From Algoriphagus aestuarii (GTDB lineage: Bacteria; Bacteroidota; Bacteroidia; Cytophagales; Cyclobacteriaceae), in assembly GCA_017051695.1 (NCBI GenBank), contig JAFIDK010000007.1, positions 248,001-312,000 on the forward strand: a DNA stretch of 64,000 nucleotides, given 5' to 3'. The notes beneath the pieces were generated by a model. It was not told where the DNA came from and searched no databases. It saw only the letters and a list, made by a program, of their open reading frames with translations. This document shows, piece after piece, positions 33,426 to 43,176 of the stretch (within the stretch, counting starts at the first letter, position 1; each line of letters begins with the position of its first letter). The position numbers were made by a program, and so were the translations under genes.

Positions 33426-34181
33426 TTAGATCACTTTTTTGGCTACTACATCCAGTTGATCCATCGTTTTGCTCACGGATTTCCATTCTGCAAATCCTAC
33501 GATTTTGACTAAAAAGGATAAGAATTTGCCAGGATTGACAAGCTTTTTGGCGAGGTTGGAGATGTTTTGATCGCGATCTTGAACCAAGAATACCCTGTCA
33601 TTGGCAGCGTAATACTCTCCGGCATATTTCCAAGCTCCGTTGCGAGCCAACTGAATGCTAAAGTCAAGCAACATTTCATCTCTTCCTTTAGCCAACGGAA
33701 TCAACATTCCAAAAACAGGGGAAACTTTACTAATGTTTGATTTTACTCCATCTACCAGCTCCGCTAAAATGGAGTTGATCTGATTGAAATCCTTCTGAAT
33801 ACCCAATAGAGGTTCTGAACCAACAGTTTCTGCTGCGGCTATTCCTAAATCAAGATTGATGTGTGCATTGATTCCCAAAAACAAATGCTGAAGGACCAAG
33901 TGCTTTTTTGAATTGCTGGCTTCAAAGGCTTCTGACCAGCTTTGTGTAGGTTTAACTCCTTTTTTCCACAAGTCATAGGCATCAATAAATCTTCCCGCGA
34001 AAAGTACATCCAGTTTTTCCATTCTCGGATTATCCTCAAATTCCATCCGTTGTATCCCCTCTTTTATTCTGCGGGTAACATGTCTATAAAGTATAGCAAA
34101 ATATCCAATTCGAGAATTTTCATACCTGCATTCCGATACGATTTGATCCATTCGGAGTAATACATCATCAATGGTTTTCAT
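33426..34181 (-). CDS. DUF5995-family protein
   Basis: A 251-residue all-helical soluble protein. Conserved-looking features are IGYFAILYRHVTRRIKEGI near the start, HLVLQHLFLGINAHINLDLG around 93-112 with several histidines and an asparagine, suggestive of a metal site, and SPVFGMLIP near 155. These match my recollection of DUF5995, a family with no known reaction; the His-rich helix pair suggests an iron or other metal centre. It is separated from the VIT1-like gene by 5 bases, so the two are probably co-transcribed, which would fit a role in metal handling (inference). Confidence 0.75.
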   Translation of the reverse strand: MKTIDDVLLRMDQIVSECRYENSRIGYFAILYRHVTRRIKEGIQRMEFEDNPRMEKLDVLFAGRFIDAYDLWKKGVKPTQSWSEAFEASNSKKHLVLQHLFLGINAHINLDLGIAAAETVGSEPLLGIQKDFNQINSILAELVDGVKSNISKVSPVFGMLIPLAKGRDEMLLDFSIQLARNGAWKYAGEYYAANDRVFLVQDRDQNISNLAKKLVNPGKFLSFLVKIVGFAEWKSVSKTMDQLDVVAKKVI

Positions 34182-34186
34182 AAGTT

Positions 34187-34909
34187 TTAAACAAAAAATT
34201 TCTCTAAAATATCACCTACATAATAGGCAACGACAGCGGCCAAAATGCCAAGTGATAGTGTTTCTAATATACTTTTAAAGCTCGAAGTTTGATTCACGAT
34301 GGATTTTAACCAGCCGATAACGATGAATGCTAATCCGGTGAGCAGACTGGTCCAAAGGAAAATGTTGATAGAAGAGGGGTTGAAAAAAGTCCATAAATAA
34401 ACCAGTAAAGGAATAAAACCGACGATAATGAAAGAAATAAAGGTGGCAAATCCGATTTTAAAAGGGCTTTTGGATTCTTCCATCAGGTTTAGCTCGTCTT
34501 TCATCATTTCGGCAACCCAGAGGTCTTTGTTGGATGTAATTTGATCTACGACCTTTTCGAGCAAATCTCCTGTGAATCCCTTTTTTTCATAGATTTCTTT
34601 AATTTCCTCTCTTTCTACTTCAGGAAGGTTTTCAATTTCCCAGTGTTCAATCGCCTCGTGTTTTTTATAGTTTTCTTGGTTGCTTTTGGAAGATAAATAG
34701 GCTCCTACTGACATAGAAAATCCATCGGCTAATAAATTGGCAAAACCGAGGATAATAATGATTCCAGCGTCCAGATCAGCTCCAAACCCGCCTGCCACCA
34801 CTGCAAAAGTAGTCACTGCGCCATCTATTCCTCCGTAGACAAACTCACCCAAGTATTCCTGTAACTTTTTGAAATACTTACTTTCTTGATGAATTACTGA
34901 TTCATTCAT
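34187..34909 (-). CDS. VIT1/CCC1-family iron/manganese transporter
   Basis: A 240-residue membrane protein with five hydrophobic segments. Seen: GEFVYGGIDGAVTTFAVVAGG at 22-42 and LLADGFSMSVGAYLSSKS at 60-77, the first two helices with the conserved Asp and Gly/Met residues, then a charged cytoplasmic domain (EREEIKEIYEKKG and EMMKDELNL) with glutamates for metal binding, then three more helices. It likely moves Fe2+ or Mn2+ out of the cytoplasm. Its start overlaps the stop of the dipeptidase gene in TAATG. Confidence 0.9.
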   Translation of the reverse strand: MNESVIHQESKYFKKLQEYLGEFVYGGIDGAVTTFAVVAGGFGADLDAGIIIILGFANLLADGFSMSVGAYLSSKSNQENYKKHEAIEHWEIENLPEVEREEIKEIYEKKGFTGDLLEKVVDQITSNKDLWVAEMMKDELNLMEESKSPFKIGFATFISFIIVGFIPLLVYLWTFFNPSSINIFLWTSLLTGLAFIVIGWLKSIVNQTSSFKSILETLSLGILAAVVAYYVGDILEKFFV

Positions 34910-36072
34910 TAGTCCAGGTTTTTGAGGAAGAATTTCTTGACATTTTCTCCCATAATGGCTCTGATTTCATCTTCTGTAAATCCCTCATTTAATAAGCCTT
35001 CGACGATAATAGGTAAACCTGTGATATCAAAAGGAACTGCAACTGCTCCATCATAATCTGAACCTAAAGCGATGTATTCCACTCCAACCAAGTCACGGAT
35101 ATGTTTCATTGTAGCAATTATCCCTTCAATTTCGGGTTCCCCTACAGCCATATCAAAAAAGGCTACGCCGATGATTCCTCCATTTGCTGCAATCCGTCGG
35201 ATTTGGTCGTCAGTTAAATTTCTCTGGGAATTCAAAACTGCTCTGACTCCAATATGTGATACCATCACTGGCTTGGTAGTCATCTTAAGTACATCATCCA
35301 CTATTGCAGGGGAGCAGTGAGCCAAGTCGATAAAAACATTCAGTTCGTTCATTCTTTGGATGACTGATTTACCAAAATCTGTCAATCCAGCACCATTTTC
35401 GCCATGTGCCGATCCACCCAATTCATTGTCAAAAAAATGAGTTGGCCCGATCATCCTGATTCCTGCCTCATAAACTTTTTCCAGATTTTCCATGGAGCCT
35501 TCCAGCGCATGTGCACCTTCAATTCCTAACATGGCTCCAGTTACAGTTTTATCTGTTTTTCTTGCTTCAAGAAGCTTCAAGAAGGTTTCTTTGTCATCTA
35601 CGAAAATCACTTTGCCGTCTTCTTTCTCGATGAAGTCATGTAAGTTTTCCGCTTGGCCTAAGGTTCGATTGATTAAACTGAACCACTGATTGGGAGTTTC
35701 TCCTTTAGCGATCGTCAGTGGAGTAATGTTGTCAAAAGCATCCTCTGAATTACTCTGCATATTCTGGCCTGCAGGGGATTTTGATACGATTGTAAACATT
35801 TCCAGAGCAATATTTGCTTCCCTCATCCTTGGGAAATCAACACTTCCCACGGTAGATTTTTTAGTCAGATCCCTTCCCCAAAGTAAAGCATCACAATGCA
35901 AATCAGAGATAAAGTCCAATCGATCGTAGATCTCCTGTGCTTCTCGTGAAACATTATAAGGCGGAGGGCTTTTTACAGGGTTTCTTTGAGCTTCAATGTA
36001 GGGAGGTACTAATAGGGTAGCGATATAAAAGATGAAAGCAAGTGCTCCCAAGGTGATAATTAATTTCTTCAT
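34909..36072 (-). CDS. membrane dipeptidase, M19 family
   Basis: A 387-residue zinc dipeptidase of the renal dipeptidase family with an N-terminal membrane anchor (IITLGALAFIFYIATLLV). Seen: FISDLHCDALLWG with the first metal His and Asp, GIEGAHALEG with the bridging Glu, LGPTH-like IGPTHFFDN, LIDLAHCSP with a metal His, SHIGVRAVLN, and ALGSDYDGA with the final Asp. All zinc ligands appear present. It lies first in a three-gene unit with the VIT1-like and DUF5995 genes; the connection is not obvious. Confidence 0.93.
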   Translation of the reverse strand: MKKLIITLGALAFIFYIATLLVPPYIEAQRNPVKSPPPYNVSREAQEIYDRLDFISDLHCDALLWGRDLTKKSTVGSVDFPRMREANIALEMFTIVSKSPAGQNMQSNSEDAFDNITPLTIAKGETPNQWFSLINRTLGQAENLHDFIEKEDGKVIFVDDKETFLKLLEARKTDKTVTGAMLGIEGAHALEGSMENLEKVYEAGIRMIGPTHFFDNELGGSAHGENGAGLTDFGKSVIQRMNELNVFIDLAHCSPAIVDDVLKMTTKPVMVSHIGVRAVLNSQRNLTDDQIRRIAANGGIIGVAFFDMAVGEPEIEGIIATMKHIRDLVGVEYIALGSDYDGAVAVPFDITGLPIIVEGLLNEGFTEDEIRAIMGENVKKFFLKNLD

Positions 36073-36844
36073 AGCAGGTGGTTGTGCTTTTGAAGATAAT
36101 GAAAAATGCCTTCAAAGAGGAAAATGTCTGAGATTAGCTTTCGTTTAAAACTGCTTTTCCCGTTTTGGTTGTGACTTCACATTTCAGGTTGACGCTATGA
36201 AATTTATTTTATTTAGAGTAGTCAAATCCTTAAATTGATCTAGGTCAGAAAAAAGGAATTTTGGATAAGGGGGTAGAATCTACCTAAGAATACTTGGATA
36301 ATTTACTGGCATTTGTTCTTGCTTGTTTGACTTTTCGTTTTAGTGAAAAATATTTTATTGTGATTTTTAAAAAATATTTAACTGTTTTTGTTGGAATTAA
36401 TTCATTTTTATTAAGTTTAAGGAATTAAACAAGTCATAAAAACAGATTCATTGGCAGTTTTGCCAAACTTTATTTGGTTTTAGACGATTGACAATAGACC
36501 CACTGATGGGGGCTTTTTTTAAAAAGCTCCCTTTTTTTATGCCTATTTTTTAAGAGGGTTTTGCGAGAATTGAAAAAACCGGTTTAAAAATCTAATGGTT
36601 TTTCTTTAAAAAATGTAAAATTTAGAAAAATCGGTTTATTTTTCTTTTAAAAGTTTGATTTCCTTAAAAAGTTGAAAAATGATGTCAAACAGGAAATTGA
36701 TTCTCAAATATTTCGATTTATCAAAATTAACTTTGTTAATAAACAATCAAGTTATGATGAAGAGAAAGTGATTTTAAGGGCAATTGACTGAAAGTCTCTT
36801 GAAAAACCTCGAATACCAATTAAAAATCGGAAGTTTCCCTCTGG
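36073..36844 (+). other. gene-free 770-base region with an orphan hairpin terminator
   Basis: No credible coding frame lies between the dipeptidase gene and the glycosyltransferase gene. It is AT-rich, with long A/T runs. A strong terminator at 36508-36538 points along the plus strand although no plus-strand gene precedes it, and TTGGCA-GTTT-TGCCAA near 36450 is a short hairpin. It could hold a small RNA or the remains of a leader. Confidence 0.6.
36508..36538 (+). terminator. orphan intrinsic terminator
   Basis: GGGGGCTTTTT (36508-36518) pairs with AAAAAGCTCCC (36521-36531) with one G-U pair, followed by TTTTTTT. An alternative hairpin CCCA/TGGG (36499-36510) competes for its 5' arm. No gene on this strand precedes it. 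Confidence 0.7.
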
Positions 36845-37870
36845 CTAGTTTGAAAGAATTTCGATCAATTTCATTTTTCTTTGAGAATAGCTGTATTTCT
36901 CTTTGATCCTCTGTTGACTGAATTTCTTTAATTCATCTATTTCCGAAACTTCGATAGACTCAATTATCCTTTTCAAATACCTGAAATCTTTTTTAGGCAG
37001 GACCAACTTCTGGTTTCCTATAATTTCTGGTATTGCACCGACTGCGGAACCGATGGGGATACACCCACATGCCATAGCTTCACCTAGTGCATTTGGGAAA
37101 CCTTCCGAAGAGGAAAGCTGCAAGTAAAAAATATGGGAATTGTATAGCTTCCGAAGCTCCTCTTTACTTTTTTTTCCAATAACATGAATATTTGGAGAAG
37201 CAGAGGAATAATTCGGATCACCCACGAAAGTGAAGTTGAACCCAGGATTTGAGGATGCTAATTGCTCAATCAGGTCATATCCTTTGATGACAGCCCGTGA
37301 TTGTTTAGAAGTTCCTGTAGCAACCGTGATAAAGGACCAGTCTTTTCTGGTTTTATGTTCATCCTTCCAGAAATCGGTGTCAAAACCATTTGGAATAACC
37401 TGAATTGGGGTTTTGAGATCAGGAATTAAGTTGTGTAGCCCTTGCTTTGGGTTGATTTGATTATCATAGTGATAAACTTGCTTTACCAACGCTTCTGCCA
37501 CAGGAACTATCAGGCTGCAGTTTTTAAAGCTATATACTGTTGCATTTCGCAACCATTTTTTGCGGAAGTTGCCATAGTCAATTTCTGGCATATTCATGCA
37601 GTCTGTTCCCCCTGCTTGAATGATGCATTTCTTTTTAAAGGCCTTTCCAAACCAAGCAGGAAGTACAGAATGATAGCCTCCAAAGAAACAGAGATATTGG
37701 GTGGTCTTTGGTAGAAACCAAAGTAATTGAAAGAACTGTAAAATGTAGTAAAATGGAAGTTTCAATGGGCTCTGGGTAAATTCCAAAGCTTTGATTTTCA
37801 TTTCCGGGCGGATCATCTCCATGTCACGATCAGTAAAAGCTGTGCGAACGGGATAGGTGTAGATGATCAT
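36845..37870 (-). CDS. glycosyltransferase, GT4-like (GT-B fold)
   Basis: A 341-residue retaining-type glycosyltransferase. Seen: the N-terminal Rossmann half with YLCFFGGYHSVLPAWFG, IQAGGTDCMN, QVIPNGFDTDFW at about residue 158-169, and in the C-terminal half FVGDPNYSS, the SSSEGFPNALGEAMACGCIPIGS motif with the E-x7-E pair of GT4 enzymes near 255-263. It lacks any membrane segment and lies alone, not in a polysaccharide cluster. The acceptor and donor cannot be named. Confidence 0.88.
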   Translation of the reverse strand: MIIYTYPVRTAFTDRDMEMIRPEMKIKALEFTQSPLKLPFYYILQFFQLLWFLPKTTQYLCFFGGYHSVLPAWFGKAFKKKCIIQAGGTDCMNMPEIDYGNFRKKWLRNATVYSFKNCSLIVPVAEALVKQVYHYDNQINPKQGLHNLIPDLKTPIQVIPNGFDTDFWKDEHKTRKDWSFITVATGTSKQSRAVIKGYDLIEQLASSNPGFNFTFVGDPNYSSASPNIHVIGKKSKEELRKLYNSHIFYLQLSSSEGFPNALGEAMACGCIPIGSAVGAIPEIIGNQKLVLPKKDFRYLKRIIESIEVSEIDELKKFSQQRIKEKYSYSQRKMKLIEILSN

Positions 37871-37910
37871 TTTGATTTGATTCAGGTTTAAAAATAGGTC
37901 TTAAAAAAAG

Positions 37911-37953
37911 AAAGGAGCAAAGAAAACAGCTGATTTGTTTCTTTGCTCCTTTT
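37911..37953 (-). terminator. terminator of leuS
   Basis: On the minus strand AAAAGGAGCAAAGAAAC and TTTCTTTGCTCCTTT form a long stem with a short loop, followed by CTTTTTTT. It starts about 17 bases after the leuS stop codon. Confidence 0.9.
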
Positions 37954-37970
37954 CCAAGTTGCTACTTTAT

Positions 37971-40745
37971 TTAGATCACTACGTTGACTATTTTACCAGG
38001 AACCACGATCATTTTCTTCGGTGCTTTTCCTTCCAGCCATTTCTGCACTGTTTCGTCTGCCAAAGCAGCTTTCTCGATTTCCTCTTTGGAAAGTGAAAGA
38101 TCCAAATTGAGTTTTGCTCTCATCTTGCCATTGATCATCACAGGATATTCAAAGGCGCTTTCTACAAGATAGCTTTCTTCAAACTTAGGGAAAGTCGTTT
38201 CTGCAATCGAACCAGAATGTCCCAACAAGCTCCAAAGTTCCTCAGCAATATGAGGGGCATAAGGAGAAACCAAAATCGCCAATGGTTCCAAGATTGCTCG
38301 TTTATTACATTTTAGGGCCGTCAATTCGTTGACGCAGATCATAAAGCTGGAAACTGAGGTATTGAAAGAGAAGTTAGCCATGTCTTCTTCCATCTTCTTG
38401 ATGGCTTTGTGAAGGGCTTTGTATTCTGCTTTGCTTGGTTCTGCATCAGAAACCTGGAATTCACCTGAATTAGTATGGTACAAGTTCCACAGTTTTCGAA
38501 GGAATTTGAAAACCCCATCAATTCCATTGGTATTCCAAGGTTTGAACTGTTCCAAAGGACCCAAAAACATCTCATACAATCTTAAGGTGTCAGCGCCATA
38601 TTTTTCAATGATGTCATCTGGGTTAACCACATTGTATTTTGATTTGGACATCTTCTCCACCTCTGATCCGCAGATGTATTTCCCATCTTCCAAGATGAAT
38701 TCAGCATCTGCCAAATCAGGTCTCCATGCTTTGAATTTCTCCAGATTTAACTGGTCATTATAGACAATATTCACATCCACATGCATCGCAAACGTATCGT
38801 ATTGATCTTTTAATCCATAGCTCACGAATTGGTTAGTACCTTTTACACGATACACAAAATTGGATCTCCCTTGGATCATTCCTTGGTTGATCATTTTCTG
38901 GAACGGTTCGTCAATGCTAACTGCTCCTACATCATACAAGAACTTGGTCCAGAATCTTGAATATAATAAGTGTCCAGTTGCATGTTCTGATCCACCGATA
39001 TATAAATCTACAGCTCCCCAATAATCCGTTTTTGCTTTATCTGCCAACTCGGACACATTTTTTGGATCTGTATATCGGAAGAAATACCAGCTAGATCCTG
39101 CCCAGCCAGGCATTGTACTTCTTTCCAAAGGAAACTCTCCTTCAGCAGTCTTATAATTCCAGTCTTTTGCTCGAGCCAATGGTGGCTCTCCGTCTTCAGT
39201 AGGCAAGTATTTGTCTACCTCAGGTAATACCAAAGGCAAGTCTTTTTCTTCTATTAAATAAGGCAAGCCATCTTTGAAATAAACTGGAAGGGGTTCTCCC
39301 CAATAGCGCTGACGTGTGAAAATCGCATCACGCATTCTGTATTGGATTTTGCCTTTTCCGATGCCTTTTTCTTCCAAAAACTCAATGGCTTTGGTCATAG
39401 CATCTTTCATATAGAGATTGGAAATAAAGCCGGAATTGATGATCAAACCGCCTTTTCCTGGAAATGATCCTTCTTCCATGGATCCTTCGATCACTTGGCG
39501 GATTTCCAATCCAAAGTGCTTCGCAAAGTTGTAATCACGATCATCATGCGCTGGAACCGCCATTACAGCCCCTGTTCCATATCCCGCCAAAACATAATCT
39601 GCCACCCAAATCTGGATTTCTTCTCCATTAAATGGATTGATCGCATAGGATCCTGTGAAAGCTCCTGAAATGGTTTTGACATCACTCATCCGCTCACGTT
39701 CGGAGCGGTTTTTGGCAACTTCTATATATGCCTCGGCAGTTTCTCTTTGATCTTCTGTGATTAGCGATGCTGCCAAATCTGATTCAGGAGCCAAAGCCAA
39801 ATAGGTTACACCATAAATCGTATCCACTCTGGTAGTAAATACTTTGATGGTTTCGTTGGAGTCTTTCACCTGAAAAATCACTTCAGCTCCAATGGATTTT
39901 CCGATCCAGTTTCGCTGCATTTCTTTGATCGGTTCAGACCAATCAATTTTTTCCAAACCCTGCAGTAAACGATCCGCATAGGCAGTGATTCTCATCGACC
40001 ACTGCATCATCTTTTTGCGCTCTACAGGATGTCCACCTCGCTCCGAGAAGCCGTCTTTGACCTCGTCATTAGATAGTACTGTTCCCAAAGCTGCACACCA
40101 GTTGACGGTGGTCTCTGCCAGGAATGTCAATCTGTATTTCAAAAGCATTTCCTGCTTTTCCTTTTCGGAGAAAGAGCTCCACGCCTCAGCGGAAAATAGT
40201 GGTGTTTCATCATCACATACCGCCTTCACATGTTTATTCCCTTCTTTTTCAAATCTTGAAATCAAAGAGTCTATTGAAAGGGCTTTATCTGCATCTTGAT
40301 CGTAATAGCTATTAAAAAGCTGCATAAAAATCCATTGCGTCCATTTATAATAGTCTGGATTGGAAGTTCTTACTTCTTTGCTCCAATCAAAAGCGAAACC
40401 GATGTTTTTAAGTTGCTCGGTATAACGTTTGATGTTTTGTTCAGTAGTAATTGCAGGGTGTTGACCGGTCTGAATCGCATATTGTTCAGCGGGAAGGCCA
40501 AAGCTATCGTAACCCATTGGGTGAAGTACATTAAAGCCTTTCAAGGTTTTGAATCTTGCTACGATGTCTGAGGCAATATACCCTAGCGGATGACCGACAT
40601 GTAGTCCTGCTCCAGATGGATATGGAAACATGTCAAGTGTATAAAACTTCGGTTTGTCTGGATTGACTGTCGCCTGGAAAGTTTGGTTCTTTTCCCAGTA
40701 AGCCTGCCATTTCTTTTCAATTTCCCTAAAAGTGTACTCCGCCAT
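37971..40745 (-). CDS. leuS: leucyl-tRNA synthetase
   Basis: A 924-residue class I aminoacyl-tRNA synthetase. Seen: the HIGH-type signature HVGHPLGY near residues 47-54 ([15 protein letters not shown]), the CP1 editing domain (about 230-430, with [18 protein letters not shown]), the KMSKSKYN signature near 690, and a C-terminal anticodon-binding helix bundle followed by a small domain. The length matches bacterial LeuRS of Bacteroidota (about 920-930), slightly longer than the E. coli enzyme. It is monocistronic, divergent from the amidohydrolase gene, and its cognate tRNA-Leu(UAG) lies in this window at 58181. Confidence 0.97.
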   Translation of the reverse strand: MAEYTFREIEKKWQAYWEKNQTFQATVNPDKPKFYTLDMFPYPSGAGLHVGHPLGYIASDIVARFKTLKGFNVLHPMGYDSFGLPAEQYAIQTGQHPAITTEQNIKRYTEQLKNIGFAFDWSKEVRTSNPDYYKWTQWIFMQLFNSYYDQDADKALSIDSLISRFEKEGNKHVKAVCDDETPLFSAEAWSSFSEKEKQEMLLKYRLTFLAETTVNWCAALGTVLSNDEVKDGFSERGGHPVERKKMMQWSMRITAYADRLLQGLEKIDWSEPIKEMQRNWIGKSIGAEVIFQVKDSNETIKVFTTRVDTIYGVTYLALAPESDLAASLITEDQRETAEAYIEVAKNRSERERMSDVKTISGAFTGSYAINPFNGEEIQIWVADYVLAGYGTGAVMAVPAHDDRDYNFAKHFGLEIRQVIEGSMEEGSFPGKGGLIINSGFISNLYMKDAMTKAIEFLEEKGIGKGKIQYRMRDAIFTRQRYWGEPLPVYFKDGLPYLIEEKDLPLVLPEVDKYLPTEDGEPPLARAKDWNYKTAEGEFPLERSTMPGWAGSSWYFFRYTDPKNVSELADKAKTDYWGAVDLYIGGSEHATGHLLYSRFWTKFLYDVGAVSIDEPFQKMINQGMIQGRSNFVYRVKGTNQFVSYGLKDQYDTFAMHVDVNIVYNDQLNLEKFKAWRPDLADAEFILEDGKYICGSEVEKMSKSKYNVVNPDDIIEKYGADTLRLYEMFLGPLEQFKPWNTNGIDGVFKFLRKLWNLYHTNSGEFQVSDAEPSKAEYKALHKAIKKMEEDMANFSFNTSVSSFMICVNELTALKCNKRAILEPLAILVSPYAPHIAEELWSLLGHSGSIAETTFPKFEESYLVESAFEYPVMINGKMRAKLNLDLSLSKEEIEKAALADETVQKWLEGKAPKKMIVVPGKIVNVVI

Positions 40746-40918
40746 GATTGAAATATTCGTGATTTTTTAGCTAAACGCCTGCAAAAATAGAAAAATTGAC
40801 TGGGTTTGGAATGAAAATCTCTAATTCCTCCTGTCTATTAATTATTTCCATTGATCATTTTTTTGCGTGCAACTCACTTCTTTTTAGTATTTTCCGATAT
40901 AACCTTACCACCAATCCT

Positions 40919-42520
40919 ATGAAAATTTCTACCCTTTGGCAACTTGGTATTTTAGTTTGCCTCTTCTTATTGATCACCCCTATTTCCTTTGCGCAGAAAA
41001 AATATTCTGAGAAACAAAAGGAAGCTTTGAAACAAGAAGCTTTAAATCTAGTGCAGCAAGATGCCAAAATGAGTCAGGTCATGGTCGATAAGATTTTTAG
41101 TTTCGCCGAACTTGGATTTCAGGAAATTGAATCTTCGAAATACCTAACAGGGATTTTAGCAGAAAATGGCTTTGAGATCAAAATGGGAGTTTCAGGTATT
41201 CCAACCGCATGGTTTGCCACCTGGAGCAATGGGGAAGGCCCTGTAATCGCTTTGGGTTCAGATGTAGACGATATTCCAAAAGCTTCCCAATATCCAGGAG
41301 TTGCTTATCATAAACCAATCATTGAAGGAGCGCCTGGGCATGGGGAAGGTCACAATGCCGGGATTCCTTTAAATATCACGGCAGCTTTGGCAGTGAAAAA
41401 AATCATGGAGCGGGAAAATATCGGAGGAACACTAATTCTATGGCCAGGAATTGCAGAAGAGCTCGTAGCCTCTAAAGCATGGTTTGTCAGAGATGGCTTA
41501 TTCGATGATATTGATATCTGTATTTTCACCCACGTTGGGAACAATTTAGGCGTGAGTTATGGACAAGCTTCTGGAACAGGTTTGATTTCTGTGGAATATA
41601 CTTTCAGTGGGGAAGCGGCACATGCTGCTGGAGCTCCTTGGCGAGGTAAAAGTGCATTAGATGCGGCCGAATTAATGAATGTGGGCTGGAATTACAGAAG
41701 AGAGCACTTGGATCCGTTAAAGAGATCTCATTCTATCTTTACAGATGGAGGAGATCAGCCCAATGTTGTGCCTTCTAAAGCCTCCATTTGGTATTATTTC
41801 AGAGATGTGAAGTACGACGGAATTATGGAGATGTACAATGTGGCGAATAAAATCGCTGAAGGTGCTGCACTGATGACTGATACAGAAATGACTTCCAAAA
41901 TATTGGGTACTGCATGGCCAAGACATTTTAACAAAGTGATTGCTGAAAAAATGTATGCAAATATCTTGAAGGTTGGCTTGCCAGATTGGTCAGAACAAGA
42001 TCAAGAACTCGCAAAAGCAGTTCAAACGGAAGTGAATGCATCTAAAATTGAAGGGCTTCCATCAAAATTGGATACACTGGGGCTTCCTGTGACCAGGCCA
42101 GTATCCGGTGGGTCAGATGATATTGGGGATGTTTCCTGGGTTTTACCTACCGTAACGTTAAGGTTTCCTTCCAACATCCCAGGGCTTCCTGGGCATCACT
42201 GGGCAAATGCCATTGCCATGGCGACACCCATTGCTCATAAGGGAGTGACTGCCGGGGCAAAGGCTGAAGCAATGACAATTTTAGACTTTTTGCTAAATCC
42301 GGAATTAGTTGATCAGGCTTGGGATTATTTTAAAAATGTTCAGACCAAAGAGGAGGAATATAAACCCATGATTTCGGCAGATGACGAAGCGCCGATTTAC
42401 TTGAATAAGCAAATTATGGATCTATACCGGCCTTTGATGGAGAAATATTATTATGATGAAACAAAATATGATACGTATCTGGAGCAATTAGGAGTGACTT
42501 ATCCAACTGTGAAAAAATAA
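40919..42520 (+). CDS. M20-family amidohydrolase (AbgB-like), exported
   Basis: A 533-residue secreted amidohydrolase. The start at 40919 gives a signal peptide (MKISTLWQLGILVCLFLL...ITPISFAQ); 41 more residues are possible upstream but less sensible. Seen: ALGSDVDDIPKA, GHGEGHNAG in the place of the GHACGHN metal site of AbgB-type enzymes (Cys replaced by Glu), WPGIAEELVASKAWFV with the catalytic and metal Glu pair, HAAGAPWRGKSALDA, and a C-terminal SGGSDDIGDVSW. The family hydrolyses amides such as p-aminobenzoyl-glutamate or N-acyl amino acids; the substrate is open. Confidence 0.88.
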   Translation: MKISTLWQLGILVCLFLLITPISFAQKKYSEKQKEALKQEALNLVQQDAKMSQVMVDKIFSFAELGFQEIESSKYLTGILAENGFEIKMGVSGIPTAWFATWSNGEGPVIALGSDVDDIPKASQYPGVAYHKPIIEGAPGHGEGHNAGIPLNITAALAVKKIMERENIGGTLILWPGIAEELVASKAWFVRDGLFDDIDICIFTHVGNNLGVSYGQASGTGLISVEYTFSGEAAHAAGAPWRGKSALDAAELMNVGWNYRREHLDPLKRSHSIFTDGGDQPNVVPSKASIWYYFRDVKYDGIMEMYNVANKIAEGAALMTDTEMTSKILGTAWPRHFNKVIAEKMYANILKVGLPDWSEQDQELAKAVQTEVNASKIEGLPSKLDTLGLPVTRPVSGGSDDIGDVSWVLPTVTLRFPSNIPGLPGHHWANAIAMATPIAHKGVTAGAKAEAMTILDFLLNPELVDQAWDYFKNVQTKEEEYKPMISADDEAPIYLNKQIMDLYRPLMEKYYYDETKYDTYLEQLGVTYPTVKK

Positions 42521-42543
42521 ACCCAGTTGAGAAAACTTCGTGA

Positions 42544-42587
42544 AAGTGGCAGGAACGGGAAAATTCCCCAAATCTTGCCACTTTTTT
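42544..42587 (+). terminator. terminator after the amidohydrolase gene
   Basis: AAGTGGCA (42544-42551) and TGCCACTT (42576-42583) form the outer stem, with GGGAAAATTCCC inside, followed by TTTTTT. Confidence 0.82.
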
Positions 42588-42618
42588 ATTTTAATGTGAA
42601 ATCAATAATTAGGCTGAA

Positions 42619-43056
42619 ATGGAGTTTTCGATTAGAGAGGCGACACTTGAGGAGGTTTTTCAAATTCATCAGCAAATCGCTGAATTTTATGAGCCAATAT
42701 CTGAGGATTTTTACTCTAGCAGGTTGAAGACTAAAAAGTACTTGGCATTAGTGGCTGAGGCTAATGGAAAACTACTGGGGTTCAAAGTAGGCTACCATAG
42801 CAAAAAACCTCATATACTTTATTCTTGGATGGGTGGTGTAAAACCGGAGTTTAGGAAAATCGGTGTTGCGACAGCTCTGGCGGAGGTTCAAGAAAATTGG
42901 GCAAGAAAGCAAGGGTATAAGAAAGTGTATTTTAAAACCAGAAACAGGTTTCCGGCAATGATCAACTTTGGCTTAAAAAGAGGCTTTCAAATTGTAAAAG
43001 TTATTCCAAAAGGAGGGATGAGTAATTATAGAGTGTTGATGATGAAAAGCTTGTAG
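42619..43056 (+). CDS. GNAT-family N-acetyltransferase
   Basis: A 145-residue acetyltransferase. Seen: the N-terminal EFSIREATLEEVFQIHQQI, the central strand SWMGGVKPEFRKIGVATALA with the acetyl-CoA-binding RxxGVA (residues about 77-90), and the C-terminal KTRNRFPAMINFGLKRGFQ, where the Asn/Phe region packs around the CoA. Length and motifs fit a stand-alone GNAT. The substrate is unknown; it lies between an amidohydrolase and queE with no obvious functional tie. Confidence 0.88.
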   Translation: MEFSIREATLEEVFQIHQQIAEFYEPISEDFYSSRLKTKKYLALVAEANGKLLGFKVGYHSKKPHILYSWMGGVKPEFRKIGVATALAEVQENWARKQGYKKVYFKTRNRFPAMINFGLKRGFQIVKVIPKGGMSNYRVLMMKSL

Positions 43057-43176
43057 CTCAGAATCAGAAAGGTTTTGTCGCTTACATTTTTGCTTGGCTA
43101 CTTTCAGATACAAAAAAACCTTACCTTTGCGCCTGATTTTCACCAGCGGTTCAATTGCCCGCTTCAACAAAAATTC

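Noticed and set aside
36506-36553. A 15-residue frame rich in phenylalanine overlapping the orphan terminator, as a possible Phe leader peptide.
   Set aside because: Its Phe codons come from the T runs of the terminator itself, it starts inside the hairpin and no aromatic gene follows.
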